From: Gallionella sp.
GTDB taxonomy: Bacteria > Pseudomonadota > Gammaproteobacteria > Burkholderiales > Gallionellaceae
Direction of reading: 5' to 3'
DNA length: 64,000 bases
NCBI GenBank assembly: GCA_003153155.1
Contig: PLWV01000021.1
Span: forward strand, 25,439 to 89,438
This document shows, piece after piece, positions 1-8,286 of the stretch (the stretch's first letter is position 1; each line of letters starts with the position of its first letter). A model generated the notes under the pieces. The model did not search any database. It was not told the origin of the DNA and was given only the letters and a program-made list of their open reading frames with translations. The translations under genes and the position numbers were made by a program.

Positions 1-54
1 TTCATAAGCAAAGCGGATAATTAGCGAAAGGCGGTATCATAGCAGCATCGCCCA

Positions 55-84
55 AACTCATTAAGACCAAGCTCATTAAGACCA
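55..84. repeat. Short tandem repeat upstream of darP
   Basis: The 13-mer CTCATTAAGACCA occurs twice with a 15-base period (57-69 and 72-84), and a degraded third start (ACATTAA) follows. It lies just in front of the darP start codon, in the 5' untranslated region. No function can be read from it. Confidence 0.5.
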
Positions 85-99
85 GACACATTAACTGCT

Positions 100-822
100 A
101 TGAATCCGCACAATAAAAACCACGACGAAAACGAGCCGTTACATATTCATCTGGGAGATGACGAAGATGAGCATGATGATGCCGAGGCACATGATGCCGA
201 AGAATATGATGATGGCGCCGTAGAAATCATCCGGCCTCAGGCGCGCAATGTAAACAGCCCCACTACCCGAGGGCGCGGCTTGCGCAACCAACCAGTGGTG
301 GACGGTGATGAGGAAGAGCTGCCTCCCAGCAAGACCAAGATCAAAAAGCAGATGCACGATCTGCGCGACCTCGGTGAAGAACTGTCCGGGCTTGGCAAGG
401 ATCAACTCGCACAACTCGACATCCCGGAGAATCTGCGCGATGCGATACGCGAGATGAAGAACATCAACAAGTTCGGCGCGCAACGCCGCCAGATGCAATA
501 CATCGGCAAGCTGATGCGCGATGTGGATACCGCTCCCATCATCGCCAAACTGAACGCATGGAAAGGCACCTCGCAACAGCACGTCGCCTATATGCACCAA
601 CTGGAACGCTGGCGCGACCGGTTGTTGGAAAGCGATGCGGCACTGACCGAGTTGCTTGCTGCGTATCCGCAAGCCTGTCCTGAGCCCAGTCGAAGGGCCG
701 ATGCGCAAAGACTGCGCACGCTGATACGCAACGCGCAAAAGGAAATGGAGGCGCAAAAGCCGCCCAAGAATTTCCGCGAGATTTTTCAGGTGTTGCGCGA
801 GATCGTTCCCGAACCTACATAA
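100..822 (+). CDS. darP: DarP/YjgA family ribosome-associated protein (DUF615)
   Basis: The 240-residue product has the DUF615 core from about residue 75 (PPSKTKIKKQMHDLRDLGEE, then NINKFGAQRRQMQYIGKLMRD). In E. coli this protein (YjgA, DarP) joins late 50S assembly intermediates. The first 60 residues are very acidic, rich in Asp, Glu and His, and longer than in E. coli. Around residues 192-200 the reading frame passes through a 26-base dispersed repeat (673-698), which adds the residues CPEPSRRA within the C-terminal helical region without breaking the frame. The gene is followed after 8 bases by an esterase gene and may be co-transcribed with it. Confidence 0.9.
   Translation: MNPHNKNHDENEPLHIHLGDDEDEHDDAEAHDAEEYDDGAVEIIRPQARNVNSPTTRGRGLRNQPVVDGDEEELPPSKTKIKKQMHDLRDLGEELSGLGKDQLAQLDIPENLRDAIREMKNINKFGAQRRQMQYIGKLMRDVDTAPIIAKLNAWKGTSQQHVAYMHQLERWRDRLLESDAALTELLAAYPQACPEPSRRADAQRLRTLIRNAQKEMEAQKPPKNFREIFQVLREIVPEPT
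673..698 (-). repeat. Uninterrupted copy of the TTCGAC..GGCTCAGGACAGGC repeat inside darP
   Basis: On the minus strand this reads CCCTTCGACTGGGCTCAGG followed by ACAGGC. The same short repeat appears in ftsE (two copies near 41540-41582) and at 34216-34240. It appears split by hairpin elements at 35321-35403, 52935-53013 and 4882-5107. Here it is translated as part of DarP, so it behaves as an in-frame insertion. Confidence 0.75.
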
Positions 823-830
823 CAATCTGC

Positions 831-1496
831 ATGAGCGCTATTCTTCCACACATCACGCTCGAATCCGGCAAGCAACCACAACACAGCATCATCTGGCTGC
901 ATGGTTTGGGCGCGGACGGCCAGGATTTTGTGCCCATTGCCGGCGAGCTGAAACTCCCTGTCGCAGTACGTTATATCTTTCCGCACGCGCCGCAACGCCC
1001 GGTCACCATCAACGGCGGGTTTGTGATGCGTGCCTGGTATGACATTGCCAGCCAAAGCATAGATGCGCAACAGGATGAGGCAGGAATCCGCACCTCGCAA
1101 ATTGCTGTCGAAGCACTGATCGCGCAGGAAATGGCACGCGGCATTTCACCGGGAAACATCTTTCTAGCGGGATTTTCTCAGGGCGGGGCAATTGCGCTGC
1201 ACACCGCATTGCGCCAGACTGCCCCGCTGGGTGGAGTGCTGGCACTCTCCACTTATTTGCCGTTGGCGGATAGTGCTGTGCGCGAGGTGCTGGCAAGCAC
1301 CAGGGCAACTCCCATTTTTATGGCGCACGGACGCAGCGACCCGGTCATACCCTATGCATTGGGGGCTGTTTCAAGAGATGCGTTGCTGAAATTCGGCTAT
1401 GCAGTGGAATGGCATGAATACGCCATGCAACACTCGGTGTGTGAGGAAGAACTTCGTGATATCGAGGCTTGGCTGACAAAGAGGATTGAGGATTGA
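831..1496 (+). CDS. Alpha/beta-hydrolase carboxylesterase (phospholipase/carboxylesterase family)
   Basis: The 221-residue protein is a compact serine hydrolase of the Abhydrolase_2 (YpfH-like) type. It shows the oxyanion segment LHGLGADGQDF (about residues 23-33), the nucleophile elbow GFSQG with Ser116, Asp170 in HGRSDPVIP, and His201 in MQHSV, so the catalytic triad is complete. Members hydrolyse short acyl esters and some act on lysophospholipids. The substrate here cannot be told. There is no signal peptide, so it should be cytoplasmic. Its stop codon lies inside an inverted repeat that probably ends transcription. Confidence 0.88.
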   Translation: MSAILPHITLESGKQPQHSIIWLHGLGADGQDFVPIAGELKLPVAVRYIFPHAPQRPVTINGGFVMRAWYDIASQSIDAQQDEAGIRTSQIAVEALIAQEMARGISPGNIFLAGFSQGGAIALHTALRQTAPLGGVLALSTYLPLADSAVREVLASTRATPIFMAHGRSDPVIPYALGAVSRDALLKFGYAVEWHEYAMQHSVCEEELRDIEAWLTKRIED

Positions 1497-1536
1497 GTAA
1501 GAACCGCTGCTCCGCTTTTAACTCAATCCTCAATCC
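1483..1536. terminator. Inverted repeat between convergent genes, likely two-way terminator
   Basis: GGATTGAGGATTGAGT (1483-1498) pairs with ACTCAATCCTCAATCC (1521-1536) around a 22-base loop. Another TCCTCAATCC unit follows. The esterase gene ends inside the left arm and the opposite-strand gene ends at 1544, so the hairpin serves two convergent transcripts. The TGAGGAT units are tandem, which suggests expansion of a short motif. Confidence 0.55.
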
Positions 1537-1543
1537 ACGCTCC

Positions 1544-3067
1544 TCAATCCTCACTAACCTCCTGCTCAATAAGTTTGAATTTTGCCAAATCGTAATCAAG
1601 GCCTTTTTCCTGCAATCCGCTGGGCATCAGCAAATAATTTTTCCCTTCCAGCTGAATTTTCAAGCTGCGATTGGCGGAGAATGTATCGGCCTTCATCAAC
1701 AATAACTGAACCCCGCCGGATAACTCACCCTGTTTTGCATAAAGCCAAAGCGCCGCTTGGCCGTTTTCAAGTTCGCTGCCGTTCCGGTTCAAGAACACAC
1801 CGGCAACCTGGTTGGCCAGAATTTCCGAGCCCACGTGCAGTCGGTTCGCATCATCGCGCAACAACCGCCGCACCACTGCCACACCCCAATGTGACGCACC
1901 CTCCGGCTGTATCCCAAGCAAACTGCCGATGCCTATGTTAGCGCTTGCTGTAGGCAAAGCGCTGCTAAATCCGCCGACACTGATCTCCTCGGTTACCCAA
2001 TATACCGGATCTTTTTCGCTGAAATGCAGCCCTGCATTACTGCGCTCGACCACCTTGTCAAAGCCGTTGACCACGTTCAATGTGACATTGGCCGCGTGTC
2101 GCGGATTGCGTCGCACGGGAGGTGCGATCAAATAATTCAATAAATACTGAACAGCTTCAATAACTATTTTAGCTTCATAGCTTCCGCCCAGATTGATCTC
2201 ATTGGGAACAATATTTTTTTTCAGCACTTTCATCAAGTCTTCCAGCTTGGCTTGCATCGTTTGCATGCTGACGAAGCGCAGGGCAGGATGCGTGGTGGCC
2301 TCCATGTTGATGCGCGTCGGTTCAGCCGGGCGATTTAAATCGAAACTGAGCCGACTGTGCCCGCTTGGCTCTGCGTGTATGTCGATGGTCGAGCAATACT
2401 GTGCCACAATGCGCTCGGTCAGATGCATATACAGCGGGCTCAAGGCAAGAAGCCCACTGTCGTACCATACCAACAGGCGCCCCACCTCACATTTCACCGA
2501 CGTGTTGACTATCATGCCGGGATACATGCTGACCGGCGTATTGAGGTATTGCAGTTGTTCGGCATGTTTGTATAGCTGGGCGAGGTTAGCCCAAATCGTG
2601 TTATCGGCCTGACCATAGCGGGCACAAACATATTTCAACTGGCAAATCATGGTATGCACCGCGCGGGCAGCCAGCAACGGCACTTGTGCCTTGATGGTAT
2701 TGCTGCCTTTTTCAGCGTTGCAATAACGATTGAACACCGTGTAATAAGCATTGGCGGTATGGCGGGAAAAATTGTCCAGCACTAGCCACAGGCGATTTTC
2801 CTGGAATTTATTTATCTCAAAAGGCGTAAAATACTCGCGCACCAATTTTCGTGCGTAAGGCTGGGCAGCCTCGTCAATCAGGCGCAACACGGCAAACTGG
2901 TGATCAAGCTTGAAGTCGGTATGTTCCGACACCGACTCTATCCACTCGGTTAACTCCATGAGCGACTTGAACGCGTCATTCTTCGGCAAGTCGCCCAACA
3001 ACGCTTGCACAGACTTGATATCCGCCAAGGGATGATCAGATTTTTTTCCAAATATTCCCGATAACAT
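1544..3067 (-). CDS. Conserved hypothetical protein, possible PilZ-like C-terminus
   Basis: This 507-residue protein is not one I can name. It has no signal peptide or membrane segment. The N-terminal two thirds look helical. The C-terminal part contains GVAVVRRLLRDDANRLHVG (about residues 390-410), a pattern common in PilZ-like and c-di-GMP-binding proteins of betaproteobacteria, but the diagnostic RxxxR plus DxSxxG pair is not clear. I chose the ATG at 3067 over an upstream ATG at 3115 because an AAGGGG ribosome site lies just before it. It is divergent from aat (3151). Confidence 0.65.
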   Translation of the reverse strand: MLSGIFGKKSDHPLADIKSVQALLGDLPKNDAFKSLMELTEWIESVSEHTDFKLDHQFAVLRLIDEAAQPYARKLVREYFTPFEINKFQENRLWLVLDNFSRHTANAYYTVFNRYCNAEKGSNTIKAQVPLLAARAVHTMICQLKYVCARYGQADNTIWANLAQLYKHAEQLQYLNTPVSMYPGMIVNTSVKCEVGRLLVWYDSGLLALSPLYMHLTERIVAQYCSTIDIHAEPSGHSRLSFDLNRPAEPTRINMEATTHPALRFVSMQTMQAKLEDLMKVLKKNIVPNEINLGGSYEAKIVIEAVQYLLNYLIAPPVRRNPRHAANVTLNVVNGFDKVVERSNAGLHFSEKDPVYWVTEEISVGGFSSALPTASANIGIGSLLGIQPEGASHWGVAVVRRLLRDDANRLHVGSEILANQVAGVFLNRNGSELENGQAALWLYAKQGELSGGVQLLLMKADTFSANRSLKIQLEGKNYLLMPSGLQEKGLDYDLAKFKLIEQEVSED

Positions 3068-3150
3068 TCGCCGCCCCTTAAACCACAACTTCCACCCATG
3101 GCAATATAACCACAAAATGCATCCAATGAACAGATGCTAAAAGGACCAAC

Positions 3151-4158
3151 TTGATTCCCTGGCTAACTGATGACACCCCATTCCCGTCTGTCGAGCGCGC
3201 TCTAAGTTCGCCTAATGGTTTGTTGGCGGCGGGCGGCGAGCTAACCGTACCGCGTCTGCTGGAAGCCTACCGCAACGGAATATTCCCGTGGTTCAATCCC
3301 GGCGAGCCCATACTGTGGTGGAGTCCGAATCCGCGCATGGTGCTGATCCCGGGTGAATTCAAGACCTCGCGCTCGCTCGCCAAAATGTTGCGCAACAGCA
3401 TCCATGAAGTGCGCAACGATACTGTTTTCGAACAGGTGATGCGTTGCTGCGCCGCTCCGCGCGCCAAAAATCGAGCCGGCCATCCCGGCACTTGGATAGG
3501 CGAAGACATGATTGCAGCGTATTGCGCACTGCATCGGCTGGGCTACGCGCATTCGGTTGAAGTATGGATGCCAAAAAAATCATTCCAGTTTCAAATCGAA
3601 GGCGAGACAAGGCGGCAACGATCGAACGAAATGGGCAGTGCAATGAGCACGGCCATAAGTGAGCGATGTCCAGCGACTAAGCTGTCGTCTTGTGACAGCC
3701 CAGTCGAATGGCCAGTAGTTACACCAGGAAGCCAACACAGTATCGCCGATGAGTTGGAGCTGGAATTGGTTGGTGGTTTGTATGGTGTCAGTATCGGACG
3801 CATGTTCTACGGCGAATCCATGTTTAGTGACGTCAGCAACGCCTCGAAGATCGCGCTGGCGCATCTCGCCAGGCAACTTGAACGCTGGCAGTTTGGCATG
3901 ATCGATTGCCAGATGAACACGCCCCATCTCGCCACACTCGGCGCACGCGAAATTCCGCGCAGCGAATTTATCGCTAGCCTGCAAGAATTGATACACTGTG
4001 CGCCGATAGACGAAAAACTTTTGATGAAACCACTAGCCATTCCGCTAGGCTGTCAGCCGAGGAGCTCTTGGCCGGGCACCCGAAAGACAACAGCCAAGCG
4101 GCTGGTTATGTCCGGGCACCCGACTGACTGGCAATTTGACCCCGATCTTTTTACATGA
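3151..4158 (+). CDS. aat: Leucyl/phenylalanyl-tRNA--protein transferase with two in-frame repeat insertions
   Basis: Aat adds Leu or Phe to proteins with N-terminal Arg or Lys, marking them for ClpS/ClpAP. The start uses TTG (MIPWL) after AAAGGA. Family hallmarks are [17 protein letters not shown] text near residue 25, [16 protein letters not shown] and [22 protein letters not shown]. Family members are about 230-250 residues; this one is 335. An extra stretch of about 60 residues (about 140-199) interrupts the domain between HSVEVW and [14 protein letters not shown] second extra stretch (about 291-324) precedes the natural tail [10 protein letters not shown]. Both insertions contain the hairpin repeat described here, and neither breaks the frame. 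The last four bases overlap bpt. Confidence 0.92.
   Translation: MIPWLTDDTPFPSVERALSSPNGLLAAGGELTVPRLLEAYRNGIFPWFNPGEPILWWSPNPRMVLIPGEFKTSRSLAKMLRNSIHEVRNDTVFEQVMRCCAAPRAKNRAGHPGTWIGEDMIAAYCALHRLGYAHSVEVWMPKKSFQFQIEGETRRQRSNEMGSAMSTAISERCPATKLSSCDSPVEWPVVTPGSQHSIADELELELVGGLYGVSIGRMFYGESMFSDVSNASKIALAHLARQLERWQFGMIDCQMNTPHLATLGAREIPRSEFIASLQELIHCAPIDEKLLMKPLAIPLGCQPRSSWPGTRKTTAKRLVMSGHPTDWQFDPDLFT
3667..3724 (-). repeat. Hairpin repeat, copy 1, inside aat
   Basis: Read on the minus strand, this is the hairpin family with arms CTGGCCATTCGACT and AGTCGCTGGACAT. The apical stem GCTGTC/GACAGC surrounds the loop ACAAGAC. It forms the core of the 60-residue insertion in Aat. The basal pair CGACT/AGTCG and the apical stem are perfectly complementary. 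Confidence 0.85.
4028..4109 (+). repeat. Hairpin repeat, copy 2 (long-loop subtype), inside aat 3' end
   Basis: Arms are CACTAGCCATTCCGCTAGG and CCAAGCGGCTGGTTAT. The long loop carries the shared segment GGCCGGGCACCCGAAA, also found in the copies at 4957-5091 and 7214-7295. Basal CCGCT pairs with AGCGG, and the apical segments GGCTGT and ACAGCC pair. It is translated as part of Aat. Confidence 0.85.
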
Positions 4159-4889
4159 GCCTGCTAAACGACATCCCGCTATCCGCGCTGCATTTTTATC
4201 TGACCGCGCCCTATCCATGCAGCTATCTGCCCGATCTGCAAGCGCGCTCGCAAGTCGCCACGCCCGCATTGCTGATCAGCACGCCGGTGTATTCAGAACT
4301 GGTGCAATGTGGCTTTCGGCGCAGCGGGACCTACACTTATCGGCCGCATTGCGATAATTGTCGCGCCTGTGTCCCGCTGCGCATATTGGCAAAACAATTC
4401 ACGGCAAGTCGCTCGCAGCGGCGCGCCTGGAAGCAACACGCGCATCTCGAGGCTACGCTGCACCCGTTGCAAGACAACGCCGAATATTACGACCTCTATC
4501 AACGCTATCAGCGCACACGCCACAAAGACGGCGGCATGGACAATGACGACCGCGAGTCGTATCAAAACTTTCTGCTGCAAAGTCATGTTGATTCGCTGCT
4601 GGTGGAATTTCGTGAGCAGGGCGTGCTGCGCATGGTCAGTGTGATCGACTTGCTCAGCGACGGTCTGTCCTCGGTGTATACCTTCTACGAGCCGGATTTG
4701 CCGCGTGCCCGCCTGGGGGTTTACAACGTGTTGTGGCAAATCGAGCTGTGTCGCAAACTCGATCTGGATTTCGTCTATCTGGGCTACTGGATAAAACACA
4801 GCCGCAAGATGGCTTACAAGACACAATACCAACCCGCGCAAGGCTTGTTGGACAGCACTTGGCAGACACTCGACAGGCCTGTGTCCTGA
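4155..4889 (+). CDS. bpt: Aspartate/glutamate leucyltransferase
   Basis: Bpt (often labelled arginyltransferase) transfers Leu from Leu-tRNA to proteins with N-terminal Asp or Glu, feeding the same ClpS pathway as Aat. The 244-residue protein has the N-terminal Cys cluster (YPCSYLP; later [12 protein letters not shown]), [13 protein letters not shown] and [20 protein letters not shown], all typical of the family. It overlaps aat by ATGA, so the two N-degron enzymes are translationally coupled. The last codons and the stop fall at the left edge of a repeat composite (4882-5107), so the native C-terminus may have been slightly changed. Confidence 0.93.
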   Translation: MSLLNDIPLSALHFYLTAPYPCSYLPDLQARSQVATPALLISTPVYSELVQCGFRRSGTYTYRPHCDNCRACVPLRILAKQFTASRSQRRAWKQHAHLEATLHPLQDNAEYYDLYQRYQRTRHKDGGMDNDDRESYQNFLLQSHVDSLLVEFREQGVLRMVSVIDLLSDGLSSVYTFYEPDLPRARLGVYNVLWQIELCRKLDLDFVYLGYWIKHSRKMAYKTQYQPAQGLLDSTWQTLDRPVS

Positions 4890-5107
4890 TGAAACCACTG
4901 GTGAAACGACTAGCCATCCCACTAAGCAACCAGAAGACAGTTGCCAAGTGTTTGGTTATAGCCATTCGACTAAGCCATCAGCCGATGCGCTTTTGGCCGG
5001 GCACCCGAAAGGCTTTGCATAGCCATTCGGCTAAGTCACCAAAATACGGTGACATAAGCCGCTGGTTAACGATAGCCAAGTCGCTGGTTATGAGCGCAGT
5101 CGAAGGA
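4882..5107 (+). repeat. Nested composite of three hairpin repeats inside the short TCGA repeat
   Basis: Copy 3a (4906-4959) has apical stem GCAAC/GTTGC. Copy 3b has its 5' arm at 4958-4976 and its 3' arm at 5071-5091, with the long-loop text GGCCGGGCACCCGAAA between. Copy 3c (5019-5068, basal CGGCT/AGCCG, apical GTCACC/GGTGAC) sits inside the loop of 3b. The whole is flanked by TGTCCTGA on the left and GAGCGCAGTCGAAGG on the right, the two halves of the short repeat seen intact in darP. Confidence 0.8.
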
Positions 5108-5115
5108 GAATCAGC

Positions 5116-6039
5116 ATGAAGACACGTTTATGCATCTTCATATTTTCGCTAGTTTTACTACCACTGGCTGGATTGCTCTTGAGCGGCAAGGAATGGAGCG
5201 AACTCTCAACTGACACCCCTGCAGCCGGCACCCCGGCCGCGGCCGAGAATATCGCCGCGATATTGCTCACCACACTGATGTTACTGGGCTATGTCTTGCT
5301 CACCAATCACACGATCAAAAGGCGTACTGGCAACAGCCCGATGAACATTCAACGCAACTACTTCTTGTGGATGGCCGCAGCGAGCGCCATGCTCGGTTGG
5401 CTGCTGGCTTACCTGAATCTGTTCACAGCAAGTTGGCCGACAGAACAAGGCAACCCCGCCGTGCAGCTATTGCTCTACACCCCGTTGTTCGCCTTGCTGG
5501 CTCCGGCAGTGCTCAGCACCCGCGCCTTGCTCGGCGCGTTTCCAGGACTGCTCAAACGCCTGTCGCGCGGCATATCCTTGCCGATACCCAGCGGCGAAAC
5601 GCTCGCCTTCAGCCTCGTGCCTATCGCCGCGCTAGGTCTGCTGGGTGGTGCGGTATGGCCCGCGCAATTATTCTGGCTGCTGTGGATCGCACCACTGTTA
5701 CTGTTGGTCGCGCTGCAACTGCTGTGGCACGAAAGCACGATTTTCTCCGGTCTCAAATCCGGTGATTGGGGGCGCGTAATTTGCGCCGCGCTGGCTGGAA
5801 TTATTGTAGGCAACTTTACCGTGATCAGCTATCAAATGGGTGGCGGAAACCTGATCAGCAATCTGCCCAATCCGCTGTTCGCGCAATTCGGCTATGCCGT
5901 ATTCGGCTTGTTGTGCCTGCAACTCGGTGATGTCGTCGCAGAAAACTGGCGCGGCAAAAAACGCAGCAACCTGTTCCAACAAAAGAAAAAATTCCCGATC
6001 CCTGTGGTCGTCAAGCCAGCCGCCATTAAGAAGCATTAA
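5116..6039 (+). CDS. Hypothetical multi-pass membrane protein
   Basis: The 307-residue protein has about seven or eight hydrophobic segments: an N-terminal signal-anchor ([18 protein letters not shown]), further spans near residues 50-65, 80-100, 115-135, 165-205 and 220-240, and one near 260-280. It ends in a basic tail ([18 protein letters not shown]). I do not recognise a family. Its ribosome site (GAAGGAG, 5102-5108) overlaps the end of the repeat composite upstream, so the repeat supplies part of its translation start. The gene ends 2 bases before pyrD and is probably co-transcribed with it. Confidence 0.7.
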   Translation: MKTRLCIFIFSLVLLPLAGLLLSGKEWSELSTDTPAAGTPAAAENIAAILLTTLMLLGYVLLTNHTIKRRTGNSPMNIQRNYFLWMAAASAMLGWLLAYLNLFTASWPTEQGNPAVQLLLYTPLFALLAPAVLSTRALLGAFPGLLKRLSRGISLPIPSGETLAFSLVPIAALGLLGGAVWPAQLFWLLWIAPLLLLVALQLLWHESTIFSGLKSGDWGRVICAALAGIIVGNFTVISYQMGGGNLISNLPNPLFAQFGYAVFGLLCLQLGDVVAENWRGKKRSNLFQQKKKFPIPVVVKPAAIKKH

Positions 6040-6041
6040 CC

Positions 6042-7058
6042 ATGTACCGACTGCTCCGTTCCGCGCTGTTCCAACTTGACCCGGAAACCGCCCACCATCT
6101 CACGCTTGGTGGTCTGCAAACCGCGTATTCATTGGGCTTGAGCGGCATCATCGCGCCGCGTCCGCCAGACAATCCGCGCACCGTTATGGGGCTGATTTTT
6201 CCCAATCCGGTCGGGCTAGCCGCCGGACTCGACAAGAATGGCGACTGCATAGACGGGCTTGCGGCACTCGGTTTTGGTTTCATCGAGATCGGCACCATCA
6301 CCCCGCTGCCCCAGCCCGGCAACCCCAAGCCGCGCCTGTTCCGCCTGCCGCAAGCCAACGCCATCATCAACCGCATGGGCTTCAACAACGACGGCGCGGA
6401 CAAGCTGATCGAGAATGTGCAGCGCGCTGACTATCGCGGTATATTGGGCATCAACATCGGCAAGAATGCCAACACGCCGATCGAAAATGCAGCGGACGAT
6501 TACCTGATCTGCCTGCGAAAGGTGTATGCGCACGCCAGCTACGTCGCCGTCAACATCTCCTCGCCCAACACCAGGCATCTGCGCCAGTTGCAAGGCGAGG
6601 ACGCGCTGAACGATCTGCTCAAGCCACTCAAGGCAGAACAACAAAAACTCGCCGACACGCATGGCAAATACGTGCCCATCGTTTTGAAGATCGCACCGGA
6701 TATGGAAGCCGGGCAAGTCGCACAAATCGCGCGCCTGCTGATGCAACATCGCATCGACGGCGTGATCGCCACCAACACCACACTGTCACGCGAGGGCGTG
6801 GAAAACCTGCCGCATGGTGAAGAAAGCGGCGGCCTGAGCGGCGCACCAGTGCGCGACAAGTCCACCGGCGTGATCCGTCAGCTTGCTGCTGAACTGCAAG
6901 GCGCGTTGCCCATCATCGGTGTGGGTGGCATTTTGAGTGGCTCGGACGCCGCCGAAAAAATCCACGCCGGCGCGGCATTGGTACAGATATACAGCGGTTT
7001 GATTTATCGCGGTCCGGCGCTGGTAGCAGAAAGCTGTGCGGCAATCCGCGCTATCTAA
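6042..7058 (+). CDS. pyrD: Dihydroorotate dehydrogenase (quinone), class 2
   Basis: PyrD oxidises dihydroorotate to orotate in pyrimidine synthesis and passes electrons to quinone at the inner membrane. The 338-residue protein has the class 2 N-terminal amphipathic helix ([19 protein letters not shown]), [30 protein letters not shown], the catalytic loop NISSPNT (about residues 171-177), and the FMN phosphate site [23 protein letters not shown]. Length and motifs are normal. It directly follows the membrane protein gene. Confidence 0.96.
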   Translation: MYRLLRSALFQLDPETAHHLTLGGLQTAYSLGLSGIIAPRPPDNPRTVMGLIFPNPVGLAAGLDKNGDCIDGLAALGFGFIEIGTITPLPQPGNPKPRLFRLPQANAIINRMGFNNDGADKLIENVQRADYRGILGINIGKNANTPIENAADDYLICLRKVYAHASYVAVNISSPNTRHLRQLQGEDALNDLLKPLKAEQQKLADTHGKYVPIVLKIAPDMEAGQVAQIARLLMQHRIDGVIATNTTLSREGVENLPHGEESGGLSGAPVRDKSTGVIRQLAAELQGALPIIGVGGILSGSDAAEKIHAGAALVQIYSGLIYRGPALVAESCAAIRAI

Positions 7059-7111
7059 GTCCGCCATAAACCTGGATTGTTCATTAGCCGGTGCAGCACC
7101 AAAAATCAATG

Positions 7112-7415
7112 GGTGGAATGGCTATAACCATAACCAATCACTTGGCAGCTTGCTGCCTTAGTGAGATGGCTAGTTGTTTCATCAATGACTTACCCAGCGT
7201 ATTTTGCTGGGTTATAACCAACCACTTGGTTGTCGTTTTTCGGGTGCCCGGCCAAAAGTTCTTCGGCTGACAACCTGGTGGAATGGCTAGTAGTTTTATC
7301 AGTAAGATGGCTATAACCAGCCGCTTGGCCACCGTTTTTTGGTGGCATAGCGGAATGGCTATAACCAATGACTTGGATGTCGTTTTTGGACAGCCTAGTC
7401 AGATGGCTAGTAGTT
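7112..7415 (-). repeat. Cluster of hairpin repeats (four full copies, one partial)
   Basis: Full copies are at 7130-7176 (apical GGCAGC/GCTGCC, basal TCACT/AGTGA), 7214-7295 (apical GGTTGTC/GACAACC, long loop with GGCCGGGCACCCG on the minus sense), 7313-7366 (basal CCGCT/AGCGG, apical GCCACC/GGTGGC) and 7361-7415 (basal TGACT/AGTCA). All are in minus orientation. A right-arm fragment lies at 7112-7129, and a small hairpin ACCCAGC/GCTGGGT at 7192-7212. Repeated TTTCATCAG units follow to 7456. Apart from the hairpins, no gene is visible between pyrD (7058) and 7459. Confidence 0.85.
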
Positions 7416-7458
7416 CCACCAGAGGTTTCATCAGTAGTCTCATCAGTGGTTTCATCAG

Positions 7459-8025
7459 AAGCAACGCAAGAAACGTTACGGTAAGAGAGATCGGCGCGGC
7501 ATGATTCCTAACCGTCTTTCCATCGATGATCGTCCGGCCATCGTCGATGAACGTAAGAGGATTGGCGATTGGGAAGCTGATACCGTCATCGGCAAGAACC
7601 ACCGGCAAGCCATCGTGAGCATCGTTGAACGCAAGACGGGATTCACACTGATCCGCAAGGTTGAGCGCAAGACTGCGCACGCAGTCAGCCAAGCGATGGT
7701 CGGGCTACTAAAGCCCTATCAGAATAAGGTACACACCATTACTTCGGACAACGGGCGTGAATTCGCCGGGCATGAAAAAATTGCGGCAATGTTGAAGGCA
7801 GACTTCTACTTCGCTTACCCTTGCTTATCTTGGGAGCGAGGCACCAACGAAAACACCAATGGATTAATACGGCAGTACTTCCCGAAGAACAGGGACTTCA
7901 CCACGATTACACAACAGGAGATCGATACAGCGATGGAGAGACTGAACAACCGACCCAGAAAACGACTTGGATACCAGACACCCAATCAGGTATTCTTCAA
8001 GTCAGGCGTTGCACTTCAAATTTGA
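7459..8025 (+). pseudogene. IS30-family transposase, 5'-truncated
   Basis: The open frame enters at about 7459 (RKKRYGKRDRRGMIPNR) with no start codon. It carries the catalytic core of an IS30-type DDE transposase: D in RIGDWEADTV, D in TSDNGREFAG and E in GTNENTNGLIRQYFP, ending RPRKRLGYQTPNQVF. The N-terminal helix-turn-helix half (about 150 residues) is missing. The break coincides with the edge of the TTTCATCAG/hairpin cluster. GTTGCACTTCAAATTTGAA at the 3' end resembles an IS30-type terminal repeat. An internal ATG at 7501 could give a 174-residue fragment, but it would be non-functional. Confidence 0.85.
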
Positions 8026-8039
8026 ACCCGCGCCTCAAT

Positions 8040-8240
8040 TCATTTTCTGAATATCCAGAAAAGAAGCGACAGCACCAGAGAAATGATGATGCTGGTAGTG
8101 ATCGGAAAGTAGAGGCTGAATCCTTTACGCTCGATATAAATATCACCTGGAAGATGACCGATGCCCAGCTTGGACAGCCAAGGCCAAGCCACTCCAACCA
8201 GGATGAAAATGATGCCAATAATGACGAGCCACTTTGCCAT
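8040..8240 (-). CDS. DUF2905 small membrane protein
   Basis: The 66-residue product has two membrane segments (LVIIGIIFILVGVAWPWL and TTSIIISLVLSLLFWIF) flanking the conserved loop GIGHLPGDIYIERKG that defines DUF2905. The function is unknown; such proteins are common in proteobacteria. The ATG at 8240 is preferred over an upstream one at 8342 because the domain begins at MAKWLVI. Confidence 0.85.
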   Translation of the reverse strand: MAKWLVIIGIIFILVGVAWPWLSKLGIGHLPGDIYIERKGFSLYFPITTSIIISLVLSLLFWIFRK

Positions 8241-8286
8241 AATCGCTACCTCATGACAGCCTGAATAGTGGATGCGGCACAGGCTG

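Noticed and set aside
7130..7415. Hairpins as integron attC sites
   Set aside because: attC needs conserved terminal RYYYAAC and GTTRRRY core sites and bulged bases, plus cassettes between sites. Here the arms differ and no cassette genes occur between copies.
7130..7415. Hairpins as classical REP elements with RAYT
   Set aside because: REPs carry a GTAG/GGAG foot 5' to the hairpin. Here GTAG appears only on the other side in the minus reading, and no RAYT gene is in the window. The possibility remains open for the rest of the genome.
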